Origin: Chromatiales bacterium
GTDB lineage: Bacteria; Pseudomonadota; Gammaproteobacteria; Chromatiales; Chromatiaceae
DNA: 64,000 nucleotides
Direction of reading: 5' to 3'
NCBI GenBank assembly: GCA_028280505.1
Contig: JANQLO010000027.1
Span: 62,001-126,000 of the forward strand
The notes below the pieces were generated by a model. It did not search any database. It was not told the DNA's origin and worked only from the letters and a program-made list of their open reading frames with translations. Position numbers and translations under genes: made by a program. This document shows, piece by piece, positions 52,204 to 62,884 of this stretch; the first letter of the stretch is position 1; every line of letters begins with the position of its first letter.

Positions 52204-54294
52204 TCACATGGTCGGAAACACCGCCGTCCTCAGCGCACTATTGGTCATATTGATGGGCAGGCTGCGCGAGGTCTTGGCCTCGATGGCGACACATTTCCCG
52301 CCGATGACATAGGCGCCGAGGATGAAATAATGGTACTCCCACTTGACCTTGCCGTGATCGAATATGGGCATCAGCGCCCGCCCGTGCGGTACGTATTCCT
52401 GAGCGATATAGCCCTGATTCCACAAATCCTCGAAGGCCGATTGCGGACGTTCTTTCTCACAACCGATGACGACCTCGTGTCCACCATAACCGTGATATGA
52501 CTTCAATACGAAACGATACGGCTCGTCGATGATCTCGTGCTTGATATGGTCGTCCTGCTTCCATTGCGGATCCGGTGGGGTGTCGCCCCAAACATAGGTT
52601 TCGGGTACATGGTTCTCGATGACCGCTTGTTCTGCGCCGGTGAGTCGCTCGCCGACCTCGTCGAGCCAACCCACGAACTCGGGCGCTTTGAGCATCGCCA
52701 TGAACATCTTGTTGCCGGCCATCCGCGACCCGAGCGAATTCACGATACAGGAGTAATCCCTGTTGAACGCCTCGGTCAAGGCCTCTTCGGTACCGCTGTG
52801 CGATTTGAGCAAATCGGTCCACAAAATGCGCTTGTAAACTAAATCGATCGGCAAAGAGCCATTGGACGAAAAAAGCTTGCCGTCACGACATGCCAGTGAA
52901 TGCTCGGCCAGATCGATGATCTCGGTCTTGATCCCGCGCCCGTCGAGCGCCTCGTTGAAAAACACCATCTCGGGATAGGTCGGCCAATCCTTAGGACGAT
53001 ATTCGAGAATGACCCCACGCTTCAGCGGCTTGTCGGCACCACAGGCACGCTCCAAGGCCTGAACCGTTTCTTCGGACGTCTCGAATGCCTGACCATCGAT
53101 CCAGCTCAGCCGCTTACGCTCACGAAACACGGCACACTGCTTGGCCGATAGGATATCAAGATGGCGCATCCCCCCGGGGCTGTCCGAGTTCAGCTCGAAT
53201 AACAGCAGACGGTTGCCGGCAACCGCCATATCGACCCGCACGATCTGCGGTGTCAGCAACCCTCGCTCGGCCGAGTGGGCAAGAAACTCGACATCCTTGT
53301 CGCGATAATTGGCCCACAATGCCAACGACGGATGCTGGTTCAACACCTTCAGCGCTTTGCTCGATAGCGTTACGGCTGCCTCGGCGACCATCGCCGCCTG
53401 ATCGTAGACCAACCGCGGCAGTACCAATGGGCGCAACGCATAGGCAATGCTGCGGGTCTCCTGTGCAATGTTGAGATCACTCGATACCGCCTTATGCACT
53501 TTCAGTAAGGCGCTTTCGCCATAACGGGTACGCAGGATCTTCTCGACACGTTCGTTGACCAGATAAGCCGAACGCAGTGCAAACCCCTTCGGAACCGACA
53601 ATCCCTTGAAACCCAGCTTCTTGAGAACGGTCGAGATGCTTTCGAAGTACTGTCGCCGGATGTAAATCTTATCGGTCGTCGGCCCCTTCGCATGCTCTTG
53701 CTTGGGCAGAAAAGCCATGATGCGCGCACCGGGCAATTCCGACTCGCTGTTCAGGGTCGTAATGGACTTGGTGACATCCTTGAGGATGTAGTGACGCTCA
53801 CGGTTTCTGAGGGCAACGTAGCCGAGGTGGTTGACACCGATAACCGCCCCCGGCACGCGATCCGTCACCTGCCCGTTGACCGCCGTCAATGATGCCCAGA
53901 TCGCCCCGTCCTGAATCGAGCGCGAGTCCTTGTCCAACAACTCGTCACGTTTTGCAAAGGCGCCCCACTCGGCGTTGTAGCCGTTCAGATAACAGGGGAC
54001 ACACTCCATCTCGGTCGCACTACGCGCAATGGTGCGCAGCAGACTGTCACGCACGAGCAGGCTGCCATACACGAAAACGAAATGGTCGTGCTTGGTGCCG
54101 AAACGCGCGACAGGCTTCAACGGCACCATGTCGAACGTGGCAATATCGCGCCAACTCCAGATGAACAGCACCAATAGCGAAACGACGATGATCGCCACCA
54201 ATGCGGCCACCGGTAACTCGAGCAGCGGCGACAAGCCAACCAGCGTGGTCAACACCGCGATGATCGCAAGTGCCTTCTTCTTGACCGACAACAT
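52204..54294 (-). CDS. membrane-anchored GGCT-like / ATP-grasp fusion protein
   Basis: 696 residues. Two N-terminal membrane helices (about 8-45) come first, then a gamma-glutamylcyclotransferase-like segment (about 68-180) with the fold's FVFVYGSLLVRDSLL. It lacks an obvious catalytic Glu where relatives have DxxEG (here GYVALRNRE). A large ATP-grasp-like ligase follows (about 340-690): NRLLLFELNSDSPGGMRHLD, RFVLKSYHGYGGHEVV (ATP lysine and Gly loop), GYIAQEYVPHG and EAKTSRSLPINMTN. It resembles glutathionylspermidine-synthase-like permuted ATP-grasps. A peptide-bond-forming role on a gamma-glutamyl or amino substrate at the membrane is inferred. It stands alone. Confidence 0.6.
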   Translation of the reverse strand: MLSVKKKALAIIAVLTTLVGLSPLLELPVAALVAIIVVSLLVLFIWSWRDIATFDMVPLKPVARFGTKHDHFVFVYGSLLVRDSLLRTIARSATEMECVPCYLNGYNAEWGAFAKRDELLDKDSRSIQDGAIWASLTAVNGQVTDRVPGAVIGVNHLGYVALRNRERHYILKDVTKSITTLNSESELPGARIMAFLPKQEHAKGPTTDKIYIRRQYFESISTVLKKLGFKGLSVPKGFALRSAYLVNERVEKILRTRYGESALLKVHKAVSSDLNIAQETRSIAYALRPLVLPRLVYDQAAMVAEAAVTLSSKALKVLNQHPSLALWANYRDKDVEFLAHSAERGLLTPQIVRVDMAVAGNRLLLFELNSDSPGGMRHLDILSAKQCAVFRERKRLSWIDGQAFETSEETVQALERACGADKPLKRGVILEYRPKDWPTYPEMVFFNEALDGRGIKTEIIDLAEHSLACRDGKLFSSNGSLPIDLVYKRILWTDLLKSHSGTEEALTEAFNRDYSCIVNSLGSRMAGNKMFMAMLKAPEFVGWLDEVGERLTGAEQAVIENHVPETYVWGDTPPDPQWKQDDHIKHEIIDEPYRFVLKSYHGYGGHEVVIGCEKERPQSAFEDLWNQGYIAQEYVPHGRALMPIFDHGKVKWEYHYFILGAYVIGGKCVAIEAKTSRSLPINMTNSALRTAVFPTM

Positions 54295-54499
54295 CCCTTC
54301 CCCCTCGTTTAATGATGAGTCGGATCACCAAACCCAAAGCGACCTTGTCTTCTAAAGGACAAATTCCAGCCGAGGGGCAACCCGCATGCCATGTATGCTG
54401 CCTGACAATCTACACCAAGTATTCAATGAAGAAACGATGGCGTCGCCATTGCGTGACAACAATTGATCCTGCCGTACGGAAGCTGTCGGGTTGGAAGCG

Positions 54500-55105
54500 T
54501 CAGTTTTCTTTGTTTGCCAATGCCAGAGCGGCACCGGCGCCGATATAGAGCAAACCGCTCAACGATTTCTGGGCACGCATGGTCAATGGGTTACGCAACC
54601 AACTCCGCAAAGCGGACGCAAGGAGCGCGTAGCCCGAGTCCAACACCACCGCAATCGACCAGAATATCGCGGACAACACAACAATCTGCTCGATATAAGA
54701 ACCCTCGGCGCTGACGAATTGCGGCAAAAAGGCGCCGAAGAACACAATGGTTTTCGGATTCAGGAGGGATACCCAAAAACCTCTGAAGAAAGTGCGCCCA
54801 TTGTCGGGCGGCCTCGACTCCGCCTCGGTGCCCGCGGCGCGCAAGGCGCTCACGCCGAGATAAAGCAGATAACAGACACCGGCCCACTTCAACCAGAACA
54901 ACCCATCGCTGATCGCAATAACTGCCCAGCCCGTACCGACCGCGGCGATGAGCAACTGAAACAGCATCGCGGTGCTGGTCCCTGCGACCGTTCTGAGACC
55001 GTGCGCCCGCCCATGTGCAAGACTGGTCGACACGATGACCAGAACGTTTGGCCCGGGGATAATGACCAGCGCGGCAGAAAGGAGTATGAAAGCAATCAGG
55101 TCCAA
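54500..55105 (-). CDS. LysE/RhtB-family exporter
   Basis: 201 residues from TTG 55105 (LDLIAFILLSAALVIIPGPNVLVIV); an upstream ATG at 55198 would add an implausible polar leader. PGPNVLVIVSTSLAHGRAHGLRTVAGTSTAM and WVSLLNPKTIVFFGAFLPQF are signature RhtB text. There are about six membrane helices. It exports amino acids or homoserine-lactone-like molecules. It is not adjacent to the other LysE gene and is clearly divergent from it in sequence. Confidence 0.9.
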   Translation of the reverse strand: MDLIAFILLSAALVIIPGPNVLVIVSTSLAHGRAHGLRTVAGTSTAMLFQLLIAAVGTGWAVIAISDGLFWLKWAGVCYLLYLGVSALRAAGTEAESRPPDNGRTFFRGFWVSLLNPKTIVFFGAFLPQFVSAEGSYIEQIVVLSAIFWSIAVVLDSGYALLASALRSWLRNPLTMRAQKSLSGLLYIGAGAALALANKEN

Positions 55106-55452
55106 AACTCGACTCTTAAATTTGACGTTAAACGAACGAGGCCACGGTTGCGTATTAGCGTCAACCACGTGCCTGCGACACCAAGACACCCCGTTCACAA
55201 CCGTATGGTAAATCTCTGGGCCACAGATTTGCCGGGGGGCGGGTGCGCGCCATACCGGTCAATGATACGACTGAACCCGGGAGAATGAACAACCGGCCCG
55301 GAGGAACCAATGCGGAAGGTTCGTGCAGATGGTCTCGGGTGTGACGGTTACGTCGACGATCTCATAAGACACCGTGCCGTCGGTGTTCGACGCTGCCGCA
55401 AACGGCCTCCGCGGCACCAGCCGCGATCCACGATCGTGCAACACCTATACGC
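55106..55452. other. non-coding gap
   Basis: About 347 bp between the LysE start and the end of the acetyltransferase gene. Small Arg/Cys-rich frames cross it, but without ribosome-binding sites. A GC-rich tract (CCGGGGGGCGGG, near 55230) is the only striking feature. I see no promoter or RNA gene. Confidence 0.45.
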
Positions 55453-55944
55453 TTAAGCTTCACCCATGAGCTTTTGCCAATAACCGACATCGATCCATCG
55501 ACCGAACTTCCGTCCGACCTCTTTGAAATGCGCAACCTGCCGAAAACCGAATCGCTCGTGCAACTGCACGCTGGCCGGATTCGGCAGCGCGATACCGGCC
55601 ACCACAGCATGACAACTACCGGAAATTGCATTGAACAATTCGGTGTAAAGCGCGCTGCCATAGCCGCGCCCTGACGAGCCGTGTTTTACATAAACCGAGA
55701 CCTCGACAGTATTCCGGTAGGCGCAACGACTCTGCCACCGGGTTGCGTAAGCATAGCCGACGATTTTGCCGTTGTCCTCACACACCAACCAAGGATGGTC
55801 TTGCATATAGGACGACACACGATTCCCCATGTCCGATACCGATGGCGTAACCTCTTCGAAGGTCACGGTCGTATTTTCGACATAGTGCTTATAGATTTCG
55901 CAGACAGCGGCGACATCTTGGGTTGTACAGGAACGAATCACCAT
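55453..55944 (-). CDS. GNAT N-acetyltransferase (phosphinothricin-acetyltransferase-like)
   Basis: 163 residues. GNAT fold: MVIRSCTTQDVAAVCEIYKHYVENTTVTFEEV, the acetyl-CoA site SVYVKHGSSGRGYGSALYTELF, and NPASVQLHERFGFRQVAHFKEVGRKFGRWIDVGYWQK. The ending is typical of the Pat/YncA subgroup that acetylates amino-acid analogues. The exact substrate cannot be deduced. It is a stand-alone gene. Confidence 0.93.
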   Translation of the reverse strand: MVIRSCTTQDVAAVCEIYKHYVENTTVTFEEVTPSVSDMGNRVSSYMQDHPWLVCEDNGKIVGYAYATRWQSRCAYRNTVEVSVYVKHGSSGRGYGSALYTELFNAISGSCHAVVAGIALPNPASVQLHERFGFRQVAHFKEVGRKFGRWIDVGYWQKLMGEA

Positions 55945-56032
55945 GGGCCTTACCCTGATAAGAGGTCAGACCCGATGATCATTCCATAACCCCAAAAAGA
56001 CCAGCTCCACACCGAATCGAATCGACATACAG

Positions 56033-57025
56033 TCAAGCGACAAAGCCGGCACGAAAAGCGTCAAGCGCATACGCCTTCATGATTTCCTCCGACGATGCAT
56101 TGCCGCCGCTAAACTGCAACACCACCCGTTTACCTCGAAGCCTTTCTCTCAGCTTCCAGGCGGCAACGAGCGTCGAAGCCCCTGCTCCCTCGAGATAACT
56201 CCGGGTGTAATGGGCCGCCAAGGCAATGCCTTCATAGATCTCGTGCTCGGACAACACCACGAAATCTGCCAACGCATCTTTGTAGATATTGAAAGGAATC
56301 TCGTATGCCGTACCGGTCGCGAAACCACCGGCAAACGTCGTATTGCCGGAAGACTCGATATCACCGGATTTCCACGATCGGTAGGCTGCCTGCGAGTTTT
56401 CCGCCTGAACGGCGTAGATCTCGACATCGGGCTTGAAGGATTTAAACACAATGGTCGCGGCGGCCGCCTCGCTCCCGGCACCGATCGGCACGATTACCGC
56501 ATCGATGTCCGGCAAACGCTCGATGATCTCGACAAACTCGGTACCGACGCCATTGATCAGATGGGGCTCATTTGCCGGATGCGCATAATAAAGCGAATCC
56601 TTGCGCAACAACTCATCAACGACCTGCGCAGCCTCTTCAAAATCAGTACCGGCCTCGACCAAGGTCGCACCGGTCGACCGGATGTTCCGGTTCTTGATCG
56701 GATTGTTCCCCTCGGGTACGACCACGGTTGCCGGCAGACCGAACCACCTGGCGGACTGGGCAATCGACGAACCATGATTGCCGGTCGAAAAGGTAACGAC
56801 ACCACCCACCTTCGCCTCTCGAAGGTGGTGCATGAGATTCACGCCGCCGCGTATCTTGAAGCTGCCGGTCGGATTATGGTTCTCATGCTTGACATAGATG
56901 TCGACACCCAGAGCCTGCGATAAATCATCATAGTGAATCAACGGCGTTGGCTGAACGTGTCCGTACACCGCCTGCCGCGCCCGCATGACCTCTGCCAGCG
57001 AAATGGGATATGTTTTTGGATCCAT
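56033..57025 (-). CDS. PLP-dependent threonine dehydratase-like enzyme
   Basis: 330 residues, a fold-type II PLP enzyme. The PLP lysine is in HNPTGSFKIRGGVN, the cofactor-binding loop is STGNHGSS, and the phosphate-binding loop is VPIGAGSEAAA. There is no C-terminal ACT regulatory domain, so it is the short catabolic type (threonine/serine dehydratase or serine racemase). The exact reaction is open. It is separated from the next gene upstream by 22 bp. Confidence 0.9.
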   Translation of the reverse strand: MDPKTYPISLAEVMRARQAVYGHVQPTPLIHYDDLSQALGVDIYVKHENHNPTGSFKIRGGVNLMHHLREAKVGGVVTFSTGNHGSSIAQSARWFGLPATVVVPEGNNPIKNRNIRSTGATLVEAGTDFEEAAQVVDELLRKDSLYYAHPANEPHLINGVGTEFVEIIERLPDIDAVIVPIGAGSEAAAATIVFKSFKPDVEIYAVQAENSQAAYRSWKSGDIESSGNTTFAGGFATGTAYEIPFNIYKDALADFVVLSEHEIYEGIALAAHYTRSYLEGAGASTLVAAWKLRERLRGKRVVLQFSGGNASSEEIMKAYALDAFRAGFVA

Positions 57026-57047
57026 TGGTCAGATTCGAAGAACTGTC

Positions 57048-57383
57048 TCAATCGCCGCCATCACCTGAATCACCGCCCCCGGATGAACCGCCGTCGTTTT
57101 CGAAAGTGATACCGGTATTCCTTCGATCATCTCGGCCATAACGCGCCAAAATCAGCACGCCCCCTAAAAGTACTCCCAGAACATGTATACCGACAAACCC
57201 GTTACCCAGACCATCGACTGCGGTATACAAAAGAAGTCCGTACCCCAGCGTCGAAACCGATGGCTGCATGCTAAACAGCAACATGACGCCAAGCACCACC
57301 GCCAACACCGAGCCGAAGCTCGAGTCCTCCAGCGTCACAATCAGACCGCCAATAAACAGAACGAAACCGACAAGCCTCAACAT
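57048..57383 (-). CDS. small membrane protein with Gly/Asp-rich tail
   Basis: 111 residues with four hydrophobic stretches (RLVGFVLFIGGLIVTL, FGSVLAVVLGVMLLFSM, LGYGLLLYTAVDGL and FVGIHVLGVLLGGVLILARY). The soluble end is low complexity (FENDGGSSGGGDSGDGGD). The family is not recognised. It lies directly upstream of the dehydratase gene in the same direction and may be co-transcribed. Confidence 0.65.
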   Translation of the reverse strand: MLRLVGFVLFIGGLIVTLEDSSFGSVLAVVLGVMLLFSMQPSVSTLGYGLLLYTAVDGLGNGFVGIHVLGVLLGGVLILARYGRDDRRNTGITFENDGGSSGGGDSGDGGD

Positions 57384-57769
57384 ACCGGGAAAAGGCGTCT
57401 CAACATCATTTTACCGTGATCGCATCCGGAATCAGACGCCAACTCCCAGTTATGCAGACGGTACCTGTAACGCGTTATGCGGCGATTACCCGACTTGGCC
57501 AGTAGATTAATTGGCCAGTCGGATACGATAAATCCCGCGGGCAAACGCGAAACAAACCATCTAGACCGATATCTCCGAAACCTGGTCGGCTTTAATCTGA
57601 AGACGAAGAGCTTCTCGAATTCCATGGCATCAACATCCCGGTTGCACCTGTTTAAGCGTCCTTTTAAACAGCGGACACGGTTACACAATTACCGGCACTC
57701 ACCCACGACAAAAAAACCCCGCCACCAACTAAGATGACGGGGCTTTGCCTGGTCGAAAACTGAACCGAT
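57384..57769. other. non-coding gap with purA terminator
   Basis: 386 bp between the membrane-protein gene and purA. It contains the purA terminator at 57710-57743 and no credible gene. The AT-richer stretch 57500-57670 may hold the promoter of the minus-strand gene at 57383, but no clear box was found. Confidence 0.5.
57710..57743 (-). terminator. intrinsic terminator of the hflX-purA cluster
   Basis: On the minus strand GCCCCGTCA and TGGCGGGG (57717-57743) form a hairpin with a 9-10 nt loop, followed by seven T residues (57710-57716 on the plus strand read A). It lies about 27 bp after purA. Confidence 0.88.
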
Positions 57770-60272
<2,503 letters not shown>

Positions 60273-60343
60273 GTGCTTCGCAGCCTTCGTATGCGACGAT
60301 TGGGGAGGTCTATTTTGATCTGCACCGGGCCCGGACAGCGCGT

Positions 60344-60529
60344 TTACCGCACGACATACAGCAAAACCAAACCGGCCAGCATGGTGAACAAGCCGCTGTT
60401 TCGTAACGTTTTGTCATCCATCTCACCGGCCATTTGCAGCATCCTGCGGAACCCGCTCGGGTTGGCGAACGGCAGGATACCTTCGATCACCAGCATCAGC
60501 GCCAGCGCGACCCACAAGTCCTGCCACAT
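60344..60529 (-). CDS. DUF2065 (YjeT-like) membrane protein
   Basis: 61 residues from ATG 60529 (GGATGGAGCG upstream), with two membrane helices: LWVALALMLVIEGILPFANPSGFRRML and LRNSGLFTMLAGLVLLYVV. It is a small inner-membrane protein found with hflC and hisZ in many Gammaproteobacteria. The function is unknown. The longer frame starting at 60571 lacks a ribosome-binding site. Confidence 0.9.
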   Translation of the reverse strand: MWQDLWVALALMLVIEGILPFANPSGFRRMLQMAGEMDDKTLRNSGLFTMLAGLVLLYVVR

Positions 60530-60701
60530 CGCTCCATCCACAAAAAAGCCGGGATCTGTGTCCTGTACCACAGGTCACTTGGCCCGGCCTTGCTCGGTTC
60601 GACCACTGATAATCGCCGCTCGCACGGCAACATCACAATGTGCGAATTTTCCCAGATCGTCAGCGGCTTGTCCATGTGTAGGGCCACATCGGCCGCAAAC
60701 G

Positions 60702-60729
60702 AAAAAGCCGGAGCGTTAAGCTCCGGCTT
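60702..60729 (-). terminator. intrinsic terminator after hflC
   Basis: AAGCCGGAGC and GCTCCGGCTT (60705-60729) form a perfect 10-bp stem with a 5-nt loop, followed by five T residues on the minus strand. It lies about 27 bp after the hflC stop, so the hflX-hflK-hflC unit may end here and DUF2065-hisZ-purA may have its own promoter. Confidence 0.9.
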
Positions 60730-60755
60730 GTCTGTGGATCGAACGCTACCGGATA

Positions 60756-61628
60756 TCAGTTAGCGCCGTCGGTATTGAAGTAGCGGAAAAACTCCGAATC
60801 CGGATCGAGCACCATCATGCTACCGCCGTCGGCGAATACGTCACGGTAGGCCGTGAGACTGCGCCAAAAGCCGTAGAAATCCGCGTTTTGTTCGAAGGCA
60901 CTGGCGTAAACCTCCGCCGCCTGGGCATCGCCCTCGCCGCGCAGGAACTCCGCCTGACGATAAGCATCGGCAACAATCTCGATGCGCTGGCGATCGGCAT
61001 CGGCCTGGATCTTCTCAGCCTCTTCCGCACCCTGGGCACGCAGCTCGGCGGCGACCCGCTGACGCTCTGTACGCATACGCTCGTAGATGTTTTCGCTGAT
61101 GTCGTCGGCAAAGTCGATCTGCTTCACCCGGACATCGACGATTTCGACGCCCAAGTCGGCCGCCTGCTCGTTGGCATTCTTGGCCAGAGTCGCCATGATC
61201 TCGGCACGCTCACCGGAGACCACCTCCTGCACGGTACGTTTACCGAACTCGTCACGCAGCGCGGCGTTGATTCGGGCCGACAACAGACGCGAGGTGGTAT
61301 CGGCGCTACCGCGAGTGGACCTGAAGAACTGGGCCACATCCGAGATACGCCATTTGGCGTAGGAGTTCACGACCACGAACTTTTTCTCGACGGTCAGGAA
61401 CCGCTCGGGGTCGGCGTCAAGCGTCTGAATACGCTTGTCGAACTTGACCACGTTTTGGATCAGCGGCGCTTTAAAGTGCAGACCCGGCTGGAAATCGGCA
61501 TCGACGATTTCACCCAGCTGCAATCTCAGCGCCAGCTCCTGTTCCTGCACCACGAACAGCGAGGACGCACCCACGACACCGATAATGGCTAATAAGACGA
61601 GGGCCAATATGCCTTTTCCGGAACTCAT
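60756..61628 (-). CDS. hflC: HflC, SPFH-domain modulator of FtsH protease
   Basis: 290 residues. An N-terminal signal-anchor (GILALVLLAIIGVVGASSLFVV) is followed by an SPFH/band-7 domain (ELALRLQLGEIVDADFQPGLHFKAP) and a long helical stretch rich in Ala/Glu. It forms the large HflK/C cage around FtsH in the inner membrane, facing the periplasm. The ATG overlaps the hflK stop by one base, an operon. Confidence 0.97.
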   Translation of the reverse strand: MSSGKGILALVLLAIIGVVGASSLFVVQEQELALRLQLGEIVDADFQPGLHFKAPLIQNVVKFDKRIQTLDADPERFLTVEKKFVVVNSYAKWRISDVAQFFRSTRGSADTTSRLLSARINAALRDEFGKRTVQEVVSGERAEIMATLAKNANEQAADLGVEIVDVRVKQIDFADDISENIYERMRTERQRVAAELRAQGAEEAEKIQADADRQRIEIVADAYRQAEFLRGEGDAQAAEVYASAFEQNADFYGFWRSLTAYRDVFADGGSMMVLDPDSEFFRYFNTDGAN

Positions 61629-62803
61629 TAACGTTCCCTCCGTGAGCGATCAAAACGACTGCCGGGCGATGATCCCGGCCGCGGCTCATTGTTCGTGGGC
61701 AGCGCGATACGCGGCGATTCCGGCGCCTTGAACTCCTCACGCCGCTGTCCGGGTTGAATCATGCGATCAAGCGGCAGATACGTCAGATTACTGCCCTCCT
61801 TCACATCCAGCAGCACCTTGCCGGTGTTGCGCAGGACGTTCTGCATGGTCTCCAGGTAGAGTCTTTCGCGGGTCACCTGAGGCGCCTTTTCGTATTCACG
61901 CAACAAAGCCAGGAAACGTTGCGATTCACCCTCGGCCTCAGCGATCACCCGGGCCTTGTAACCCTTCGCGTCCTCGACCAGACGCGCGGCTTCACCACGG
62001 GCGCGGGGCACCACGTCGTTCGCATAAGTCTGCGCCTGGTTCTGCAGGCGTTCCTTGTCCTCACGTGCCCGGATAGCGTCGGCGAAGGCCTCGGCAACCG
62101 CTTCCGGCGCCTCGGCACGTTGAATGTTCACATTGGTGACGATCAGACCCGTGCGATACAAATCGAGCAGCACCTGTGTGCCCTGCTGCACCGATATCGC
62201 AATCGCGCTACGGTTCTCGGTGATGATGTCGTCCAAGCGGCTTTTACCGATGACCTCACGGAGACTGGATTCCATCGCACCGTGAATGGTGCCGCCCGGG
62301 TCGGCATCCTGGAACAGGAAGTCGGCCGCATCCTGGATACGGAATTGCACCTCGAGCGTGACGTCGGCAATGTTCTCGTCCTTCGTCAACATCTGGGCAC
62401 GATGCTGGAACTTGTTCACCTGGTCGACGTTGACCACATCGACGGTGTCGATGAACGGCAGCTTCAAATGCGGGCCCGGCGCCGTCACGCTGTGATAGGC
62501 GCCGAAGCGTTTGATCACACCACGTTCGGCCGGCTCGATGATGTAGAACGCCTCGATGCCCAGCACGACGACCGCAACCAGCGCGACAATGGCCACGACG
62601 CCCTTCTTGCTGGCACCGCCGCCACCGAACGAGGGACCACCCTCGTCACCGCCGTTGCCGCCTCCACGGCGCTTACCGCCGAACAGGCCGCCCATCTTGT
62701 CCTGCAGCTTACGGACGACCTCGTCGAGGTCTGGGGGGCCTTGGTCACCTCCCTTATTGTTCCAAGGGTCGCGGTTACCACCACCCGGTTCGTTCCAGGC
62801 CAT
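61628..62803 (-). CDS. hflK: HflK, SPFH-domain modulator of FtsH protease
   Basis: 391 residues. A Gly/Asp-rich cytoplasmic N-terminus (GGGNRDPWNNKGGDQGPPDLDE) precedes one membrane helix (about 68-88, GVVAIVALVAVVVLGIEAFYI). The SPFH domain follows (ERGVIKRFGAYHSVTAPGPHLKLPF), then a helical tail. It is the partner of HflC in the FtsH-regulating complex. It starts 81 bp after hflX ends. Confidence 0.97.
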   Translation of the reverse strand: MAWNEPGGGNRDPWNNKGGDQGPPDLDEVVRKLQDKMGGLFGGKRRGGGNGGDEGGPSFGGGGASKKGVVAIVALVAVVVLGIEAFYIIEPAERGVIKRFGAYHSVTAPGPHLKLPFIDTVDVVNVDQVNKFQHRAQMLTKDENIADVTLEVQFRIQDAADFLFQDADPGGTIHGAMESSLREVIGKSRLDDIITENRSAIAISVQQGTQVLLDLYRTGLIVTNVNIQRAEAPEAVAEAFADAIRAREDKERLQNQAQTYANDVVPRARGEAARLVEDAKGYKARVIAEAEGESQRFLALLREYEKAPQVTRERLYLETMQNVLRNTGKVLLDVKEGSNLTYLPLDRMIQPGQRREEFKAPESPRIALPTNNEPRPGSSPGSRFDRSRRER

Positions 62804-62884
62804 TCGTTACTCCCATGATTCAATTCGTGCGCCCAACGGGCGCGGCGTTTTCAGATTCTATCAATACCGCAAGCCGAAAGGATA

